From assembly GCA_963838805.1 (NCBI GenBank), contig CAWISK010000002.1:186001-250000 (forward strand): a stretch of DNA of 64,000 nt, read 5' to 3'. The DNA is from CAVRQM01 sp963838805 (lineage in GTDB: Bacteria; Pseudomonadota; Alphaproteobacteria; Acetobacterales; Acetobacteraceae). The position numbers and the translations under genes were made by a program. The notes under the pieces are model-generated. The model had not been told where the DNA came from. It made no database searches and was given only the letters and a program-made list of their open reading frames with translations. Position 1 is the first letter of the stretch. Each line of letters starts with the position of its first letter. Shown here piece by piece: positions 18,843 to 28,441 of this stretch.

Positions 18843-19610
18843 TCAATCCGCTGCGGTGAGCGGTCTTGCCTGACCGGCGACGGTCCGCGCGACCGCCAGC
18901 AGGCGCACGAGTGTTCCGGCGTCTGCCTGCCCGGTGATCGCCTCGGGCCGCCAGTGGCGTTGGAAGGCGCGCAGCACCGCGGCCAGGGCGGGATCGAGCG
19001 GCCCCTCCGGGGCCACGCGATAGCCGATATCGGCAAGCGCCCGGCGCACGTCGCGCAAATTGGCGGCGTCGCGCACGGCGCCGTGGGTGCCGCCCTGCGG
19101 CCCAAGCTCCGGCATCTCCGCCGGCCACAGCCCGACACCGTTGCGCGCCAATCCTTCCCAGTCGAAACGTTCGCCAGGATCTTCCTTGCGGTCGGGGGCG
19201 ATGTCGCTATGCGCCACGATGTTGCGCGGCGGAATCGGATGGCGCGACAGGACCGACAGGCACAGATCGCAGACACTGGCCATTTGCAACACCGGGAAAT
19301 CGCGATAGCCGTGTTCGTGCCCCGGATTGACGATCTCGATGCCGATGGAGCGGTCGTTCAGTGCCGTGTGCCTGCGCCAGTACCAGACGCCGGCATGAAA
19401 GGCGCGGCAGCGCTCGTCCACCAGCGACCACACCAGCCCGTCCTCCTCGACCATGTAGTGCGAGGAGACTCGCGCCGCCGGGTCGCGCAGCCGGTCGAGC
19501 GCGGCGCCGGCGCTCGTCATGCCGGTATAGTGCAGCACCAGCACGTCGATCGGCGTGCCCGCCGGACGCTCGTCCTGGTTCGGGCTTATGGCCTCGCGGA
19601 TGGTCAGCAC
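18843..19610 (-). CDS. AmiD/AmpD-type N-acetylmuramoyl-L-alanine amidase
   Basis: Amidase_2 domain enzyme that cleaves the MurNAc-L-Ala bond in murein fragments. The 255-residue protein has likely zinc ligands in LVLHYTGM and IVAHSDIAPDRKEDPG, with GIEIVNPG between. A C-terminal domain (about residues 175-250, ADIGYRV to RAFQRHWRP) resembles a PG_binding_1 unit. No signal peptide is visible, so it is more likely a cytoplasmic recycling enzyme than an outer-membrane AmiD. It runs with djlA, 12 bases downstream of it. Confidence 0.85.
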   Translation of the reverse strand: MLTIREAISPNQDERPAGTPIDVLVLHYTGMTSAGAALDRLRDPAARVSSHYMVEEDGLVWSLVDERCRAFHAGVWYWRRHTALNDRSIGIEIVNPGHEHGYRDFPVLQMASVCDLCLSVLSRHPIPPRNIVAHSDIAPDRKEDPGERFDWEGLARNGVGLWPAEMPELGPQGGTHGAVRDAANLRDVRRALADIGYRVAPEGPLDPALAAVLRAFQRHWRPEAITGQADAGTLVRLLAVARTVAGQARPLTAAD

Positions 19611-19622
19611 GGTGCTCGGCGC

Positions 19623-20426
19623 TCACAATCCGCGCTCACGCTTGATGCTGTCCCAGGCGGCATTGATGCGCGCCACCGTGTCGCTGCTGCGGGCGATGAA
19701 ATCGGCCGGCACGCCGCGGCTGGCGAGGCTGTCGGGGTGGTTCTCGCGCATCAGGTGCTTCCAGCGCAGATGCAACTCCTCGTCGCTGGCCGAGCGCGAC
19801 AGTCCCAGCACCGAATACGCCTCGTGCAGCGCATCGGCGGTCCGGGGCGGGGGGGCGGCGCCCGGATTGGCGGCGCGCTCCCAGGAATCCTGGCTCAGCC
19901 GCAGCCGCTGCCAGACGGATTGCAGGAACCGCAGTTCGGCCATCGTCACCGGCTTGTCGGCGCGGGCGATCGCGAACAACGCGGAGAGCACGTCCTGCAG
20001 CACGCCCGGCGAATCGGCGAAGGTCTCGCCGAGCTGGTCCGCATACGGCTCGAAGCCCTCGGCCGTGGCGCGGGCCTGGTCGAACAGGCGCCCGATCTGG
20101 CGCGCGGCTTCGGGCGGGCTGCGGAAATGCTGCTTGAAGGCGGCGATCTCGGCCCGGTTCACGGCACCGTCGCATTTGGCGAGCTTGGCCGAGAGCGCCA
20201 CCACGCACAGCGCGAACACCTCGTCGCGGCGCCCGAACATGGCCGCCATCCGCGCCGGTCCGAAGCCTGCGGCATCCGGCGACGGTCCGCCCAGCCCCTC
20301 GAAGGAGCCGTGCCCGAACCCCGCGGTCTCGGCGGCGTGGCCGAGGGCAGCACCCAGCACCGCCCCGAACGGGCCGCCGAGCGCGAGTCCCGCCACCCCG
20401 CCGATGATCTTGCCCCACATGCTCAT
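19623..20426 (-). CDS. djlA: DjlA-like TerB/DnaJ co-chaperone
   Basis: A 267-residue protein with an N-terminal Gly/Ala-rich hydrophobic segment (about 4-30), likely a membrane anchor. A TerB-like helical domain follows (FALCVVALSAKLAKCDGAVNRAEI). The C-terminal J-domain starts at AYSVLGLSRSASDEEL and carries the DnaK-contacting HPD in MRENHPDSL. This order is that of DjlA. The ATG at 20426 is preferred since the anchor follows directly; an in-frame ATG at 20444 adds six polar residues. It is cotranscribed with the amidase gene. Confidence 0.85.
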   Translation of the reverse strand: MSMWGKIIGGVAGLALGGPFGAVLGAALGHAAETAGFGHGSFEGLGGPSPDAAGFGPARMAAMFGRRDEVFALCVVALSAKLAKCDGAVNRAEIAAFKQHFRSPPEAARQIGRLFDQARATAEGFEPYADQLGETFADSPGVLQDVLSALFAIARADKPVTMAELRFLQSVWQRLRLSQDSWERAANPGAAPPPRTADALHEAYSVLGLSRSASDEELHLRWKHLMRENHPDSLASRGVPADFIARSSDTVARINAAWDSIKRERGL

Positions 20427-20537
20427 GCGCGGCCGCTCTACCATGCACGCCTTGACAGCGGCAAAAGAAGCCGTGCGGCTGTTGCCGGTTCCTGGCCAAA
20501 CCCGCATGATTCGCGCGGACAGGAAACCCGATTCCGA

Positions 20538-23418
20538 ATGCGCGCGACGCGATGGCTGCTGGGATGCCTGGCGGTGCTCCTGGTGGCCGCGCTGGCGGCT
20601 GCCTGGCTGCTGCCGCCGCGTTTGGATGGCGACCGCTTCCGCGCGCCGCTGCAACGCTTTGCCAGCCGCGTGCTGGGTGCTCCGGTGCGAATCGAGGGAC
20701 CGATCCGGTTGCGCCTGCTGCCGCAGCCGGTGCTGGTCGCGGGACCGTTCCACATCGCGCCGGCGGCTCCGGCCGACGCCCGCCTGAGTGCGGAGGGGCT
20801 GCGCCTGGAACTGGCGCTCGGCCCGCTGCTGGCCGGCCGTATCGAGGCGCGCAGCCTGGTCTTGCAGCATCCCGACCTGCGCCTGCCGGAGCCGCTCGAC
20901 CCGCGCATCCTGCTGGCGCGGCGACCGGCCTGGCTGGGCGGTGCTTCGGCGCGCATCGAGGATGGGCGCATCGAGGCCGGGGCTGTGGCGCTGACCGGGG
21001 TTGATGCGACACTCGGGGTCGATCCGCTGAGCGGCGATCTGGCGGCCTCCGGTATCGCTACCCTGTCGGGTGGCATCTGGCGGTTCGCGGTGCGGCTGAC
21101 CCGTCCCGGCGGCGACGGCGCGGCGGGAATCGATGTGTCGCTGAACGGCCAGGGCGGGCTGGGCGGCACGACGCTGACCCTGTCCGGCCAGCTCGCGGCG
21201 GATGGCGGATTGCAGGGGCATGTGGCGGCGCGCGGCCCCGATCTGTCGCTGCTGCTGCCGGTGCCGGCGTTGCCGTTCGCCGCCGAGGGACGGATCAGCG
21301 TCGCCTCCGGTCTCGCCGCCGCCGACGACCTCTCGGTGGAGCTTGGCGGCTCCCCGGCACGTGGCGCCGTGGCGCTGCGGTTCGCGCCTTCGCCGCGGCT
21401 CGACCTGGCCTTGACGGCCAGCCGGCTTGACCTCGATCCCTGGGCCGCGACCCTGGCGCGGAGCGTGCAATCCGGCGCGCTGCCGGGCGGCCTTCCGCTC
21501 GGCATCGACCTCTCGGCCGAGGCCGCGACCCTGGCCCGTGGCACGCTGCGCGGCCTGCGCGCGGCGTTCGACATCGAGCCGGGCGGCCTGCACGTGCGGG
21601 AACTGCGCGCGACCCTGCCGGGCGAGGCGGCCCTGCGCCTCAGCGGTACCGTCGCGGCCGGGTCGGCGCCGCACCTGGACGCCGACGCGACGCTGGCGGC
21701 GCCCGCGCTGCGGACCACGCTCGACTGGCTGGCGCCGCTGCTGCCGCAACCGCACGCGCTGCCGGCGGGCGTGCTGCGCCAGGCGGATCTGTCAGCCCAT
21801 GTGGTTGCCGGACCGGAGGGCATGACACTCAGCAGGCTGGCCGGCACGCTCGACGGAGGCCGCATCTCCGGCGCGATCGGCTGGCGGCGGGGTACCGCCG
21901 TGAAGCTTGCCGGCATCGTCTCGCTGCAACATCTCGATCTGGACCCGTGGCTGGCTCCGGGTCCGGGGATCGCCGATCTGGATCTGCGCCTCGACGCCCG
22001 GACGGCGCTGCTGCACGGCGTGGCCCTTGCGCCGTTCCATCTCGACCTTGCGCGCGAGGACGGTGCGATCGAGGTGCGGAGCGTGCAGGCGAGCGCGGGC
22101 GGGGTGGCGGCCAGCGCCCATTTCAGCCTGTCCGCGTCCGGGCGGCTGGAAAATGCAACCTTGGTTCTCGATGCGCCGCGGCTCGCTTCGCTCGCGGCCC
22201 TGCCGATTCCCGGCGTGACGTGGGACTGGCCGTCGGAGGCTCCGATGTTGCAGGACAAGCTGCACGTCGTCGTCGATGCCTCCGGCACGCGCCAGAGCCT
22301 GTCGCTGCGGGCGCGCGCGGCGCTTGGCGATCTGCGGATCGAGGCGCAGCCGACCCTCGATCTGGCGGACGGGCATTGGAACGGCACCGTTTCGCTGCGT
22401 CATCCGAGCGCGCGGCGCCTGCTGGAGGCGACACGCCTGCTGCCGGGCCGTGCGGACTGGCTCGGCGAAGGCAGCCTGTCGCTGCGCGCCGACTGCACGG
22501 GCGAGCCTGGCACGGTGGCGTTCAATCAGTTCGATGTCACGGCCGGCGGCCTGCGCGGCACCGGCACGCTGCGCCTGTCCTGGCAGGGCAGCCCGAGCCT
22601 GTCCGGCGAGGTCGATGCCGATACCCTGCCGCTGCCCCCCATCGCGCGCGCTGGCGTGGATGCCGTGCTGCTGGGTGGCGCTCCGTCTTGGCGGGCACGG
22701 CTGCATGTGAACGCGCGGCATGTGCTGGTGAACGGCGCCGAAATGCTGGCGCCGTTCGCGGGGGATCTGGCGGTCGCTGATGGAACGGCCCGCCTGGACG
22801 CAGTGCGCGCCGGTCTTGCAGGGGGTGCTCTGCAAGGCCAGGCGGCGCTTGACTGGAGCGCGGAGCCGCCGCGCCTGGATGCGCAGATGTCGCTGAGCGA
22901 TGCCGCCATCGACGGCGCGCTCGTGGGCTTGCCCGTCGATATCGCCTCCGGCCGGATCGGGATGCGGGCGAGGCTCACCGCGCGCGGCCATTCGACGGCC
23001 GCGATGCTGTCCACCGTTCAGGGAACGATGGGCGGCAGCGTGGCGGCCGGGATTGTGCAGGGCGTGGCGCTCGACGGGCTTTCGGCCGATCTGCCGCGGG
23101 CGGCGGTGGAGGCCGCCCTTGCCGGCGGCAGCACGAAGTTCGACAATGCCGAGTTCGGCGCGACGCTGGATCACGGTGTCGCCACCGTGACGCAAGGTCA
23201 ACTGGCAGGCGCCGGGCGGATCGATCACGGTCAGCGGCAGCTTCGATCTGGAGCAGAAGGTCGCCGACCTGCTGCTGGATTTTCGGCCGAGCATGACCGG
23301 CGCCTCCGCCGCCCCGCCGGTGATCGGGCTGCGGCTGGACGGGCCGCTCGGTCACGTGCAGCGCATTCCGCAACTGGCCGCCCTGGCCGAATGGCGCGCG
23401 ACGCGCGGCCAGCAATGA
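20538..23418 (+). CDS. AsmA-family envelope protein (one frameshift near the end)
   Basis: A large protein of about 960 residues with an N-terminal membrane anchor (LLGCLAVLLVAALAAAWLL), followed by PLQRFASRVLGAPVRIEGPI, typical of AsmA-type proteins. The long periplasmic part is made of beta-rich repeats, as expected for bridge-like lipid-transfer proteins. Near the C-terminus is the AsmA_2-like TARGHSTAAMLSTVQGTMGG. One frame change near 23220 is needed to reach VSGSFDLEQKVADLLLDF and the stop at 23418. The earlier ATG of the open frame lies over the genes on the other strand. Confidence 0.85.
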
Positions 23419-23427
23419 ACCGCGCGA

Positions 23428-23610
23428 TCAGGTCGGGCGGGGCGGTTCCTCGAACATGGCCTGCGCCAGATGTACCAAATGCTCGGCGGTGACGGCGAAA
23501 CCGGCGCGGTCGGCATCCTGCGCCAGGGAGATGAGCCGGTCGCACAGGATCAACGGGCTTGCCGTGGGCGGCGGCGCGGCGGCGGAAGGGGTCGGGCTCA
23601 GGGACGGCAT
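23428..23610 (-). CDS. Small hypothetical protein (60 aa)
   Basis: Convergent with the AsmA-like gene and separated from it by nine bases. The first 20 residues are Pro/Ala/Ser-rich. The rest is a predicted amphipathic helix pair (LILCDRLISLAQDADRAG, then FAVTAEHLVHLAQAMF). No family is recognised. Codon use resembles the neighbours. It may be a soluble helical hairpin, but this is inference. Confidence 0.5.
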   Translation of the reverse strand: MPSLSPTPSAAAPPPTASPLILCDRLISLAQDADRAGFAVTAEHLVHLAQAMFEEPPRPT

Positions 23611-23712
23611 GTTGCTCTCCTGCGGCGCTATTGCGTGCGGACTACTCGCTGGCAGGGCGGCTGGTTTCGCCGCCCGGTCGAAATGATTCGAACTCGGCCG
23701 GTTGCGCGAGGG

Positions 23713-23922
23713 TTAATTCTTCGCCTCCCGCAACGCCAGCAGCCGCAGTGCCGAGGCGAGGTTCTGCTCCGGTCGGCGCTCGGCATCTGTGACCGAAATC
23801 ACGCGCAGGAGCGATTCCCCGCGCGTCCGCGCGATGGTGGCGAGAGCCTCCCAGAACTCCGGCTCCAGCGCGACGCTGGTGCGATGGCCGGCGAGCGTAA
23901 AGCTGCGCTTCTCCAGCATCAC
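23713..23922 (-). CDS. Ribbon-helix-helix (RHH_4-like) small protein
   Basis: The 69-residue protein KRSFTLAGHRTSVALEPEFW-type start, then EALATIARTRGESLLRVI, fits the one-domain ribbon-helix-helix family common in Alphaproteobacteria (Pfam RHH_4). The first strand would contact DNA and the two helices would form the dimer. The start overlaps the queG stop, so it is probably cotranscribed with queG. The target is unknown. Confidence 0.7.
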   Translation of the reverse strand: MMLEKRSFTLAGHRTSVALEPEFWEALATIARTRGESLLRVISVTDAERRPEQNLASALRLLALREAKN

Positions 23923-24990
23923 GCGCCCCCGAGCCGCTCCAGCGCCCAGGCGGCGGCCTCGGCCACCACCGGGTTCGGGTCACGGGCGAGGGGTGCGGCG
24001 GCGGCGGCGAGAGTGCGGTCGCCGGAATTGCCGATGGCGATCAGCACATTGCGCACGAAACGATCGCGGCCGATGCGCTTGATCGGCGAGCCGGAGAACA
24101 TCGCGCGAAACCCCGCATCGTCGAGTGCCGCGAGACGCGCCAGTTCCGGCGCCTCCAGCTCCGGGCGGGCGCGCAGCTTGGCGTGATGCGTTGCCTGGGC
24201 GAAGCGGTTCCACGGACAGACAGCCAGGCAGTCGTCGCAGCCATAGATGCGGTTGCCGATCGCGGGGCGCAATTCGTGCGGGATCGGCCCGGCGTGCTCG
24301 ATCGTCAGGTACGAGATGCAGCGTGTCGCATCGAGCCGATACGGGGCGGGAAACGCCTTGGTGGGGCAGATGTCGAGACAGCGCGAGCAGGAGCCGCAGC
24401 GATCTTCGTGCGGTTTGTCGGGCGGGAGGTCGAGCGTGGTGTACACCTCGCCCAGGAACAGCCAGGAACCGTGCGTGCGCGAGACGAGGTTGGTGTGCTT
24501 GCCCTGCCAGCCGATGCCGGCCTGCTGCGCCAGCGGCTTTTCCATGACCGGCGCGGTGTCGGTGAACACCTTCACCTCGGCGCCATGGCGCGAGGCGATG
24601 TGCTGCGCCAAATGCTTCAGCATCCCCTTGACGAGATCGTGGTAATCGCGGGCGCGGGCATAGACCGAGATGCTGCCGCGATCGGGCCGCGCCAGTGTCG
24701 CCAGCGGGTCGGAATCGGGCGCGTAGGAGACGCCGAGGCAGATCACGCTGCGTGCTTCGGGCCACAGTGATTGGGGATGACTGCGCTGCTCGGTGCGTTC
24801 GGGCGAGCCAGCCCATGTCGCCGTGCTGTCCGGCGTCGAGGAAAGCACCGAGGCGCTCGCGGGCTTCCGGGCCGAGGGCGGCGGGCGCGAAGCCCACGGC
24901 ATCGAAGCCGAGCGACAGGGCGCGAGCGCGAATGTCCGCCTTTGGGTTCGTTCCCGCAGCCGTAGCCGATCGTTCGCTACGTGCCGTCAT
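23919..24990 (-). CDS. queG: QueG, epoxyqueuosine reductase (one frameshift)
   Basis: Cobalamin-dependent Fe-S enzyme that reduces epoxyqueuosine to queuosine in tRNA. The C-terminal frame holds LWPEARSVICLGVSYAP, the two ferredoxin clusters CGSCSRCLDICPTKAF and CDDCLAVCPWNRF, and HEAT-like C-terminal repeats. The N-terminal part (ALSLGFDAVGFAPAALG, GDMGWLA) is in another frame; the join is an extra C near 24805. The ATG at 24990 lies in one arm of the inverted repeat at 24984-25077. It starts a group with queF, tgt and queA, which all act in the same pathway. Confidence 0.92.
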
Positions 24991-25077
24991 GGCCGGGCTT
25001 GACCCGGCCATCCGGCCCAGCAACGAAAATCTTGCCGGTGGCACTGGATAGCCGGGTCAAGCCCGGCCATGACGATC
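24984..25077. repeat. Inverted repeat pair in the queG-queF gap
   Basis: Arms at about 24984-25012 and 25049-25077 share GTCATGGCCGGGCTTGAC and its complement. They match at all but one of about 29 bases, with a spacer of about 36 bases. Similar GGCCGGGCTTGACCCGGCC units are common between genes in Alphaproteobacteria. The left arm includes the queG start codon on the minus strand. Confidence 0.8.
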
Positions 25078-25107
25078 TGAGGCATGCAGCCGCCATTCGC
25101 AGCGATC

Positions 25108-25575
25108 TCACCCCCGGCCACGATACGGGGCGACGCCCTGATCGGGAATCCACACGCCTTCGGGCGCTGCCCCGGTCTGCCAGAACACGTCGATCGGGAT
25201 GCCGCCGCGCGGATACCAATAGGCGCCGATGCGCAGCCAGATCGGATCGAGCAGCGAGACCAGCCGAGACGCCACCAGCATGGTGCAGGCCTCGTGGAAA
25301 CTGCCGTGGTTGCGGAAGCTGCCGAGGAACAGCTTCAGCGACTTGCTCTCCACGATCCAGTCGCGCGGGATGTAGTCGATCACCAGATGGCCGAAATCCG
25401 GCTGGCCGGTCATGGGACACAGCGAGGTGAACTCGGGGGCGGTGAAGCGCACGAGGTACTGCGTGCCGGCTTGCGGGTTGGGCACGCGCTCCAGCACCGC
25501 CTGATCCGGGCTTGCCGGCAGGCGCGTGGGGTGGCCGAGCTGGGTCAGCCCCTGGGTCTCCGTCACACCGTCCAT
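25108..25575 (-). CDS. queF: QueF, preQ0 reductase
   Basis: NADPH-dependent nitrile reductase converting 7-cyano-7-deazaguanine (preQ0) to preQ1. The 155-residue unimodular form shows the catalytic Cys in FTSLCPMTGQPDFG, the conserved Asp six residues later, and the QueF motif ESKSLKLFLGSFRNHGSFHE. The start at 25575 overlaps the tgt stop by 13 bases. The longer open frame upstream lies over tgt and was discarded. Confidence 0.95.
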   Translation of the reverse strand: MDGVTETQGLTQLGHPTRLPASPDQAVLERVPNPQAGTQYLVRFTAPEFTSLCPMTGQPDFGHLVIDYIPRDWIVESKSLKLFLGSFRNHGSFHEACTMLVASRLVSLLDPIWLRIGAYWYPRGGIPIDVFWQTGAAPEGVWIPDQGVAPYRGRG

Positions 25576-26669
25576 GCGGCCCTCACGGTGGCGCTGTATT
25601 CGGCCAGACGGCCAGCGGCGATCGCGGAACGCATTCCGGCCATCAGATCCTGGTAGTACTGGATATTGTGCCAGGTCAGCAGCATCGGCCCCAGCATCTC
25701 CTCGCAGCGGAACAGGTGATGCAGATAGGCGCGCGTGTGCCGCGTGCATAGCGGGCAGCGGCAATCCGGGTCGAGCGGCGCGTCCTCCTCGGCGAAGCGG
25801 GCATTGCGCAGGTTGAGCACGCCGCTGCTCGTGTAGGCGCGGGCGGTGCGGCCGGCGCGGGTCGGGATCACGCAGTCGAACATGTCGATGCCCCGCGCCA
25901 CCGACCCCAGCAGATCGTCCGGCGTGCCGACGCCCATCAGGTAGCGCGGGCGGTCCTGGGGCAGCAGCGGCGTGGTGCAGTCGAGCACCTCGAACATCGC
26001 CGCCTGGCCTTCGCCCACGGCGAGACCGCCGATGGCATAGCCATCGAAGCCGAGGCCGGTCAGCGCCTCGGCGGATTGGCGGCGCAATTCCGGGTAGGTG
26101 CTGCCCTGGACGATGCCGAACAGGCCGTAGCCGGGTCGGGCGATGAAGGCGTCGCGGCTCTGTCCGGCCCAGCGCATCGACAGCGCCATCGAGGCTGCCG
26201 CCTCCGCCTCCGTGGCCGGGAAGGGCGTGCACTCGTCCAGCGCCATGCTGATCGTGGCGTCGAGCGCGTGCTGGATCGCCATCGACCGCTCGGGCGTGAG
26301 GCGGTGCTCGGAGCCGTCGATATGGCTGCGGAAGGTGACGCCCTGTGCGTCGAGCTTGCGCAGCTTGGCGAGCGACATGATCTGGAACCCGCCGCTATCG
26401 GTCAGGATCGGGCCGGGCCAGTCCATCATCCGGTGCAGCCCGCCCATGCGCGCCACCGCCTCGGCGCCGGGGCGCAGCATCAGGTGATAGGTATTGCCCA
26501 GAATGATCTTCGCACCGGTGGCGCGCACCGCATCGGCGGTCATCGCCTTCACCGTACCGGCGGTGCCAACCGGCATGAACACGGGGGTGGGCACGTCGCC
26601 GTGTGCCGTGCCCAGCCGGCCCAGCCGCGCCGCGCCGTCGCGCGCCTCGCAACTCCAGGAAAGGGTCAG
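25563..26669 (-). CDS. tgt: Tgt, tRNA-guanine transglycosylase
   Basis: Exchanges G34 of GUN-anticodon tRNAs for preQ1. Visible are VFMPVGTAGTVK, the nucleophile region LTDSGGFQIMSL, GIVQGSTYPELR, FDGYAIGGLAVGE, the second active-site segment DMFDCVIPTRAGR, and the zinc site CRCPLCTRHTR with the distant His in TWHN. The protein is about 368 residues. No ATG or GTG fits: the best start is CTG at 26669, nine bases after GGAG and overlapping the stop of the SMR gene. A base error in an ATG is possible. Confidence 0.92.
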   Translation of the reverse strand: MTLSWSCEARDGAARLGRLGTAHGDVPTPVFMPVGTAGTVKAMTADAVRATGAKIILGNTYHLMLRPGAEAVARMGGLHRMMDWPGPILTDSGGFQIMSLAKLRKLDAQGVTFRSHIDGSEHRLTPERSMAIQHALDATISMALDECTPFPATEAEAAASMALSMRWAGQSRDAFIARPGYGLFGIVQGSTYPELRRQSAEALTGLGFDGYAIGGLAVGEGQAAMFEVLDCTTPLLPQDRPRYLMGVGTPDDLLGSVARGIDMFDCVIPTRAGRTARAYTSSGVLNLRNARFAEEDAPLDPDCRCPLCTRHTRAYLHHLFRCEEMLGPMLLTWHNIQYYQDLMAGMRSAIAAGRLAEYSATVRAAWTV

Positions 26670-26995
26670 TGGCCGACGCTCCGGGAAAATACGTTGATGA
26701 CGACAACGCCGGCGAGGATCAGGGCAAGCCCCGCGATGGCGGGCCAGTCGAGGACTTGGCGGAAGCGGACCCAGCCGACGATGGCGATCAGCACGATGCC
26801 GAGCCCGCTCCAGATGGCATAGACGATGCCGACCGGGATGGTGCGCAGCGTGAGTGAGAGCAGGTAGAAGGCGATGGCGTAGCCGATGAACGTGACCAGG
26901 GACGGCAGCAGGACGGTGAAGCCGTCGGAGGCCTTCAGCGCCGAGGTGGCAACGACCTCGCTGGCGATGGCGATGAGGAGGTAGAGGTAGGTCAC
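26666..26995 (-). CDS. SMR-family multidrug/quaternary-ammonium transporter
   Basis: A 109-residue, four-helix small multidrug resistance protein. The conserved membrane Glu is residue 13 in IAIASEVVATSALK, matching Glu14 of EmrE, and VGIVYAIWSGLGIVLIA is the typical third helix. Dimeric proton/drug antiport in the inner membrane is the known family function; some relatives export guanidinium, and the sequence does not decide. It overlaps tgt in the same strand, an unusual partner for a queuosine gene. Confidence 0.92.
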   Translation of the reverse strand: MTYLYLLIAIASEVVATSALKASDGFTVLLPSLVTFIGYAIAFYLLSLTLRTIPVGIVYAIWSGLGIVLIAIVGWVRFRQVLDWPAIAGLALILAGVVVINVFSRSVGH

Positions 26996-27098
26996 AATTC
27001 GCCGCCGCTTTTTGAAGCGGTACAGACGGACTCATCGCAGCAGTGACTTCGGCCAAACTGACCGCCCGGCAGCGGTCGTGGTTGGGCGACAGACCTTT

Positions 27099-27311
27099 TC
27101 ACAGGCGGAGCCAAGTGCGGATGGCCACTATCTTGCTGGTAGGCAGCGCAAAAATCCACGTCCAGGTCAATCCACCAACAAGTAAGACAAGAATGTAGCG
27201 TGAGCAGACCAAAATACCAAAATAACCCGTCGGTGAATACGAGATGTGCAAAGAAACAAGGAGAATTCGAAAGTTCGTTTGCTTCCTTTGACCGCGCCTC
27301 ACGTTCTCCAT
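27099..27311 (-). CDS. Possible small membrane protein in an AT-richer gap
   Basis: The 400-bp gap between queA and the SMR gene is clearly less GC-rich than its surroundings. It contains one 70-residue frame from the ATG at 27311, with two hydrophobic stretches (ILLVSLHISYS and YILVLLVGGLTWTWIFAL). No ribosome site or family is evident, and it could be chance. Nothing else was found in the gap. Confidence 0.22.
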   Translation of the reverse strand: MENVRRGQRKQTNFRILLVSLHISYSPTGYFGILVCSRYILVLLVGGLTWTWIFALPTSKIVAIRTWLRL

Positions 27312-27395
27312 CGCATAGGCCTGTTTTGCGCGGCTGACGGCGCGTCTGTCGAAATCCAGTTCGAGGCACGATCGGTTCTCCAAGAGTGGTTGTCG

Positions 27396-28410
27396 TCAGC
27401 TGCGTTCCAGCAGGCAGGCATCGCCATAGGAGTAGAACCGATACTCCGCCGCGATGGCGTGCGCATAGGCGGCCCGCATCCGCTGGGTGCCCGCGAAGGC
27501 GCAGACCAGCATGAACAGTGTCGAGCGCGGCAGGTGGAAATTGGTCAGCAGCAGGTCGGCGGTGCGGAACACGTGGCCGGGCTTGATGAAGATGTCGGTC
27601 TCGCCGTCGAACGGTCGGACCTTCCCTTCGCATCGGCCGCGGATTCGAGCAGGCGCAGCTCGTCGTGCCGACGGCCACGACGCGCTGCGCCTCGTTGATC
27701 GCCGCGCGCCGCCTCGGCAGAGATGCGGCCGCGCTCGGCGTGCAGCCGATGCGCCTCCAGACGTCGTCGTCGCGCAGCGGCAGGAAGGTGCCGGCGCCCA
27801 CATGCAGCGTGAGCGTGGTCGCGCGCGACGCCCCGCGCATCCAGCGCCGCCAGCAGCGCGGGCGTGAAGTGCAGCCCGGCGGTGGGTGCGGCCACCGCGC
27901 CCTCGTGCTCGGCGAAGATCGTCTGATAGTCGCGTGCGTCCTCGGGCAGCGGGCCATGCGGGCGGGCGATATAGGGCGGCAGCGCCAGCGCGCCGGCGCG
28001 GCGCAGGGCTTCGGCGAAATCCTCGCCCTGAACGCTGAACGCCAGCGCCACGCCGCCGTCCGGGTCGCGCGCGCGCACCTCCGCCGAGAAGCCGTCGAAA
28101 TCGAGCCGGTCGCCCACATGCAGCCGCCGCGCGTTGCGGGCCAGCGCGTGCCAGGTGCCGTCGGCGAGCGGCCGGTCCAGCGTGATGCCGATGCGCGCCT
28201 CGCCGCGCTGGCCAGTGAGTTGCGCCGGGATGACGCGGGTGTCGTTGGCCACCAGCAGGTCGCCCGGACCGCAGCAGGTCGGGCAGGTCGCGCACGGTGC
28301 GGTCCGCCAGTCCGTCGCGCCGACGTGCAGCAGCCGCGCCGCATCACGCGGCCGCGCCGGGTGCTGGGCGATGCGCTCGGCGGGCAGGTGGAAATCGAAA
28401 TCGGAGGCAT
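27396..28410 (-). CDS. queA: QueA, S-adenosylmethionine:tRNA ribosyltransferase-isomerase (frameshifted)
   Basis: Transfers and isomerises the ribosyl group of SAM onto preQ1-tRNA, giving epoxyqueuosine-tRNA. The parts are clear but lie in several frames: DFDFHLPAERIAQHPA, DLLVANDTRVIPAQL, TAGLHFTPALLAAL, DIFIKPGHVFRTADLLLTNF, LPRSTLFMLVCAFAG and EYRFYSYGDACLLE at the end. At least four indels are needed, near the start (ATGCC for ATGGCC), 28310, 28260 and between 27580 and 27850. The other queuosine genes next to it are mostly intact, so I treat the breaks as errors. Confidence 0.88.
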
Positions 28411-28441
28411 GGAGTGGGGGAGAGCCAGGAGGCCGCGTGCA

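Noticed and set aside
18954..20537. Long N-terminal extension of the AsmA-like frame
   Set aside because: It runs antisense through the amidase and djlA genes; the membrane anchor starts at 20538.
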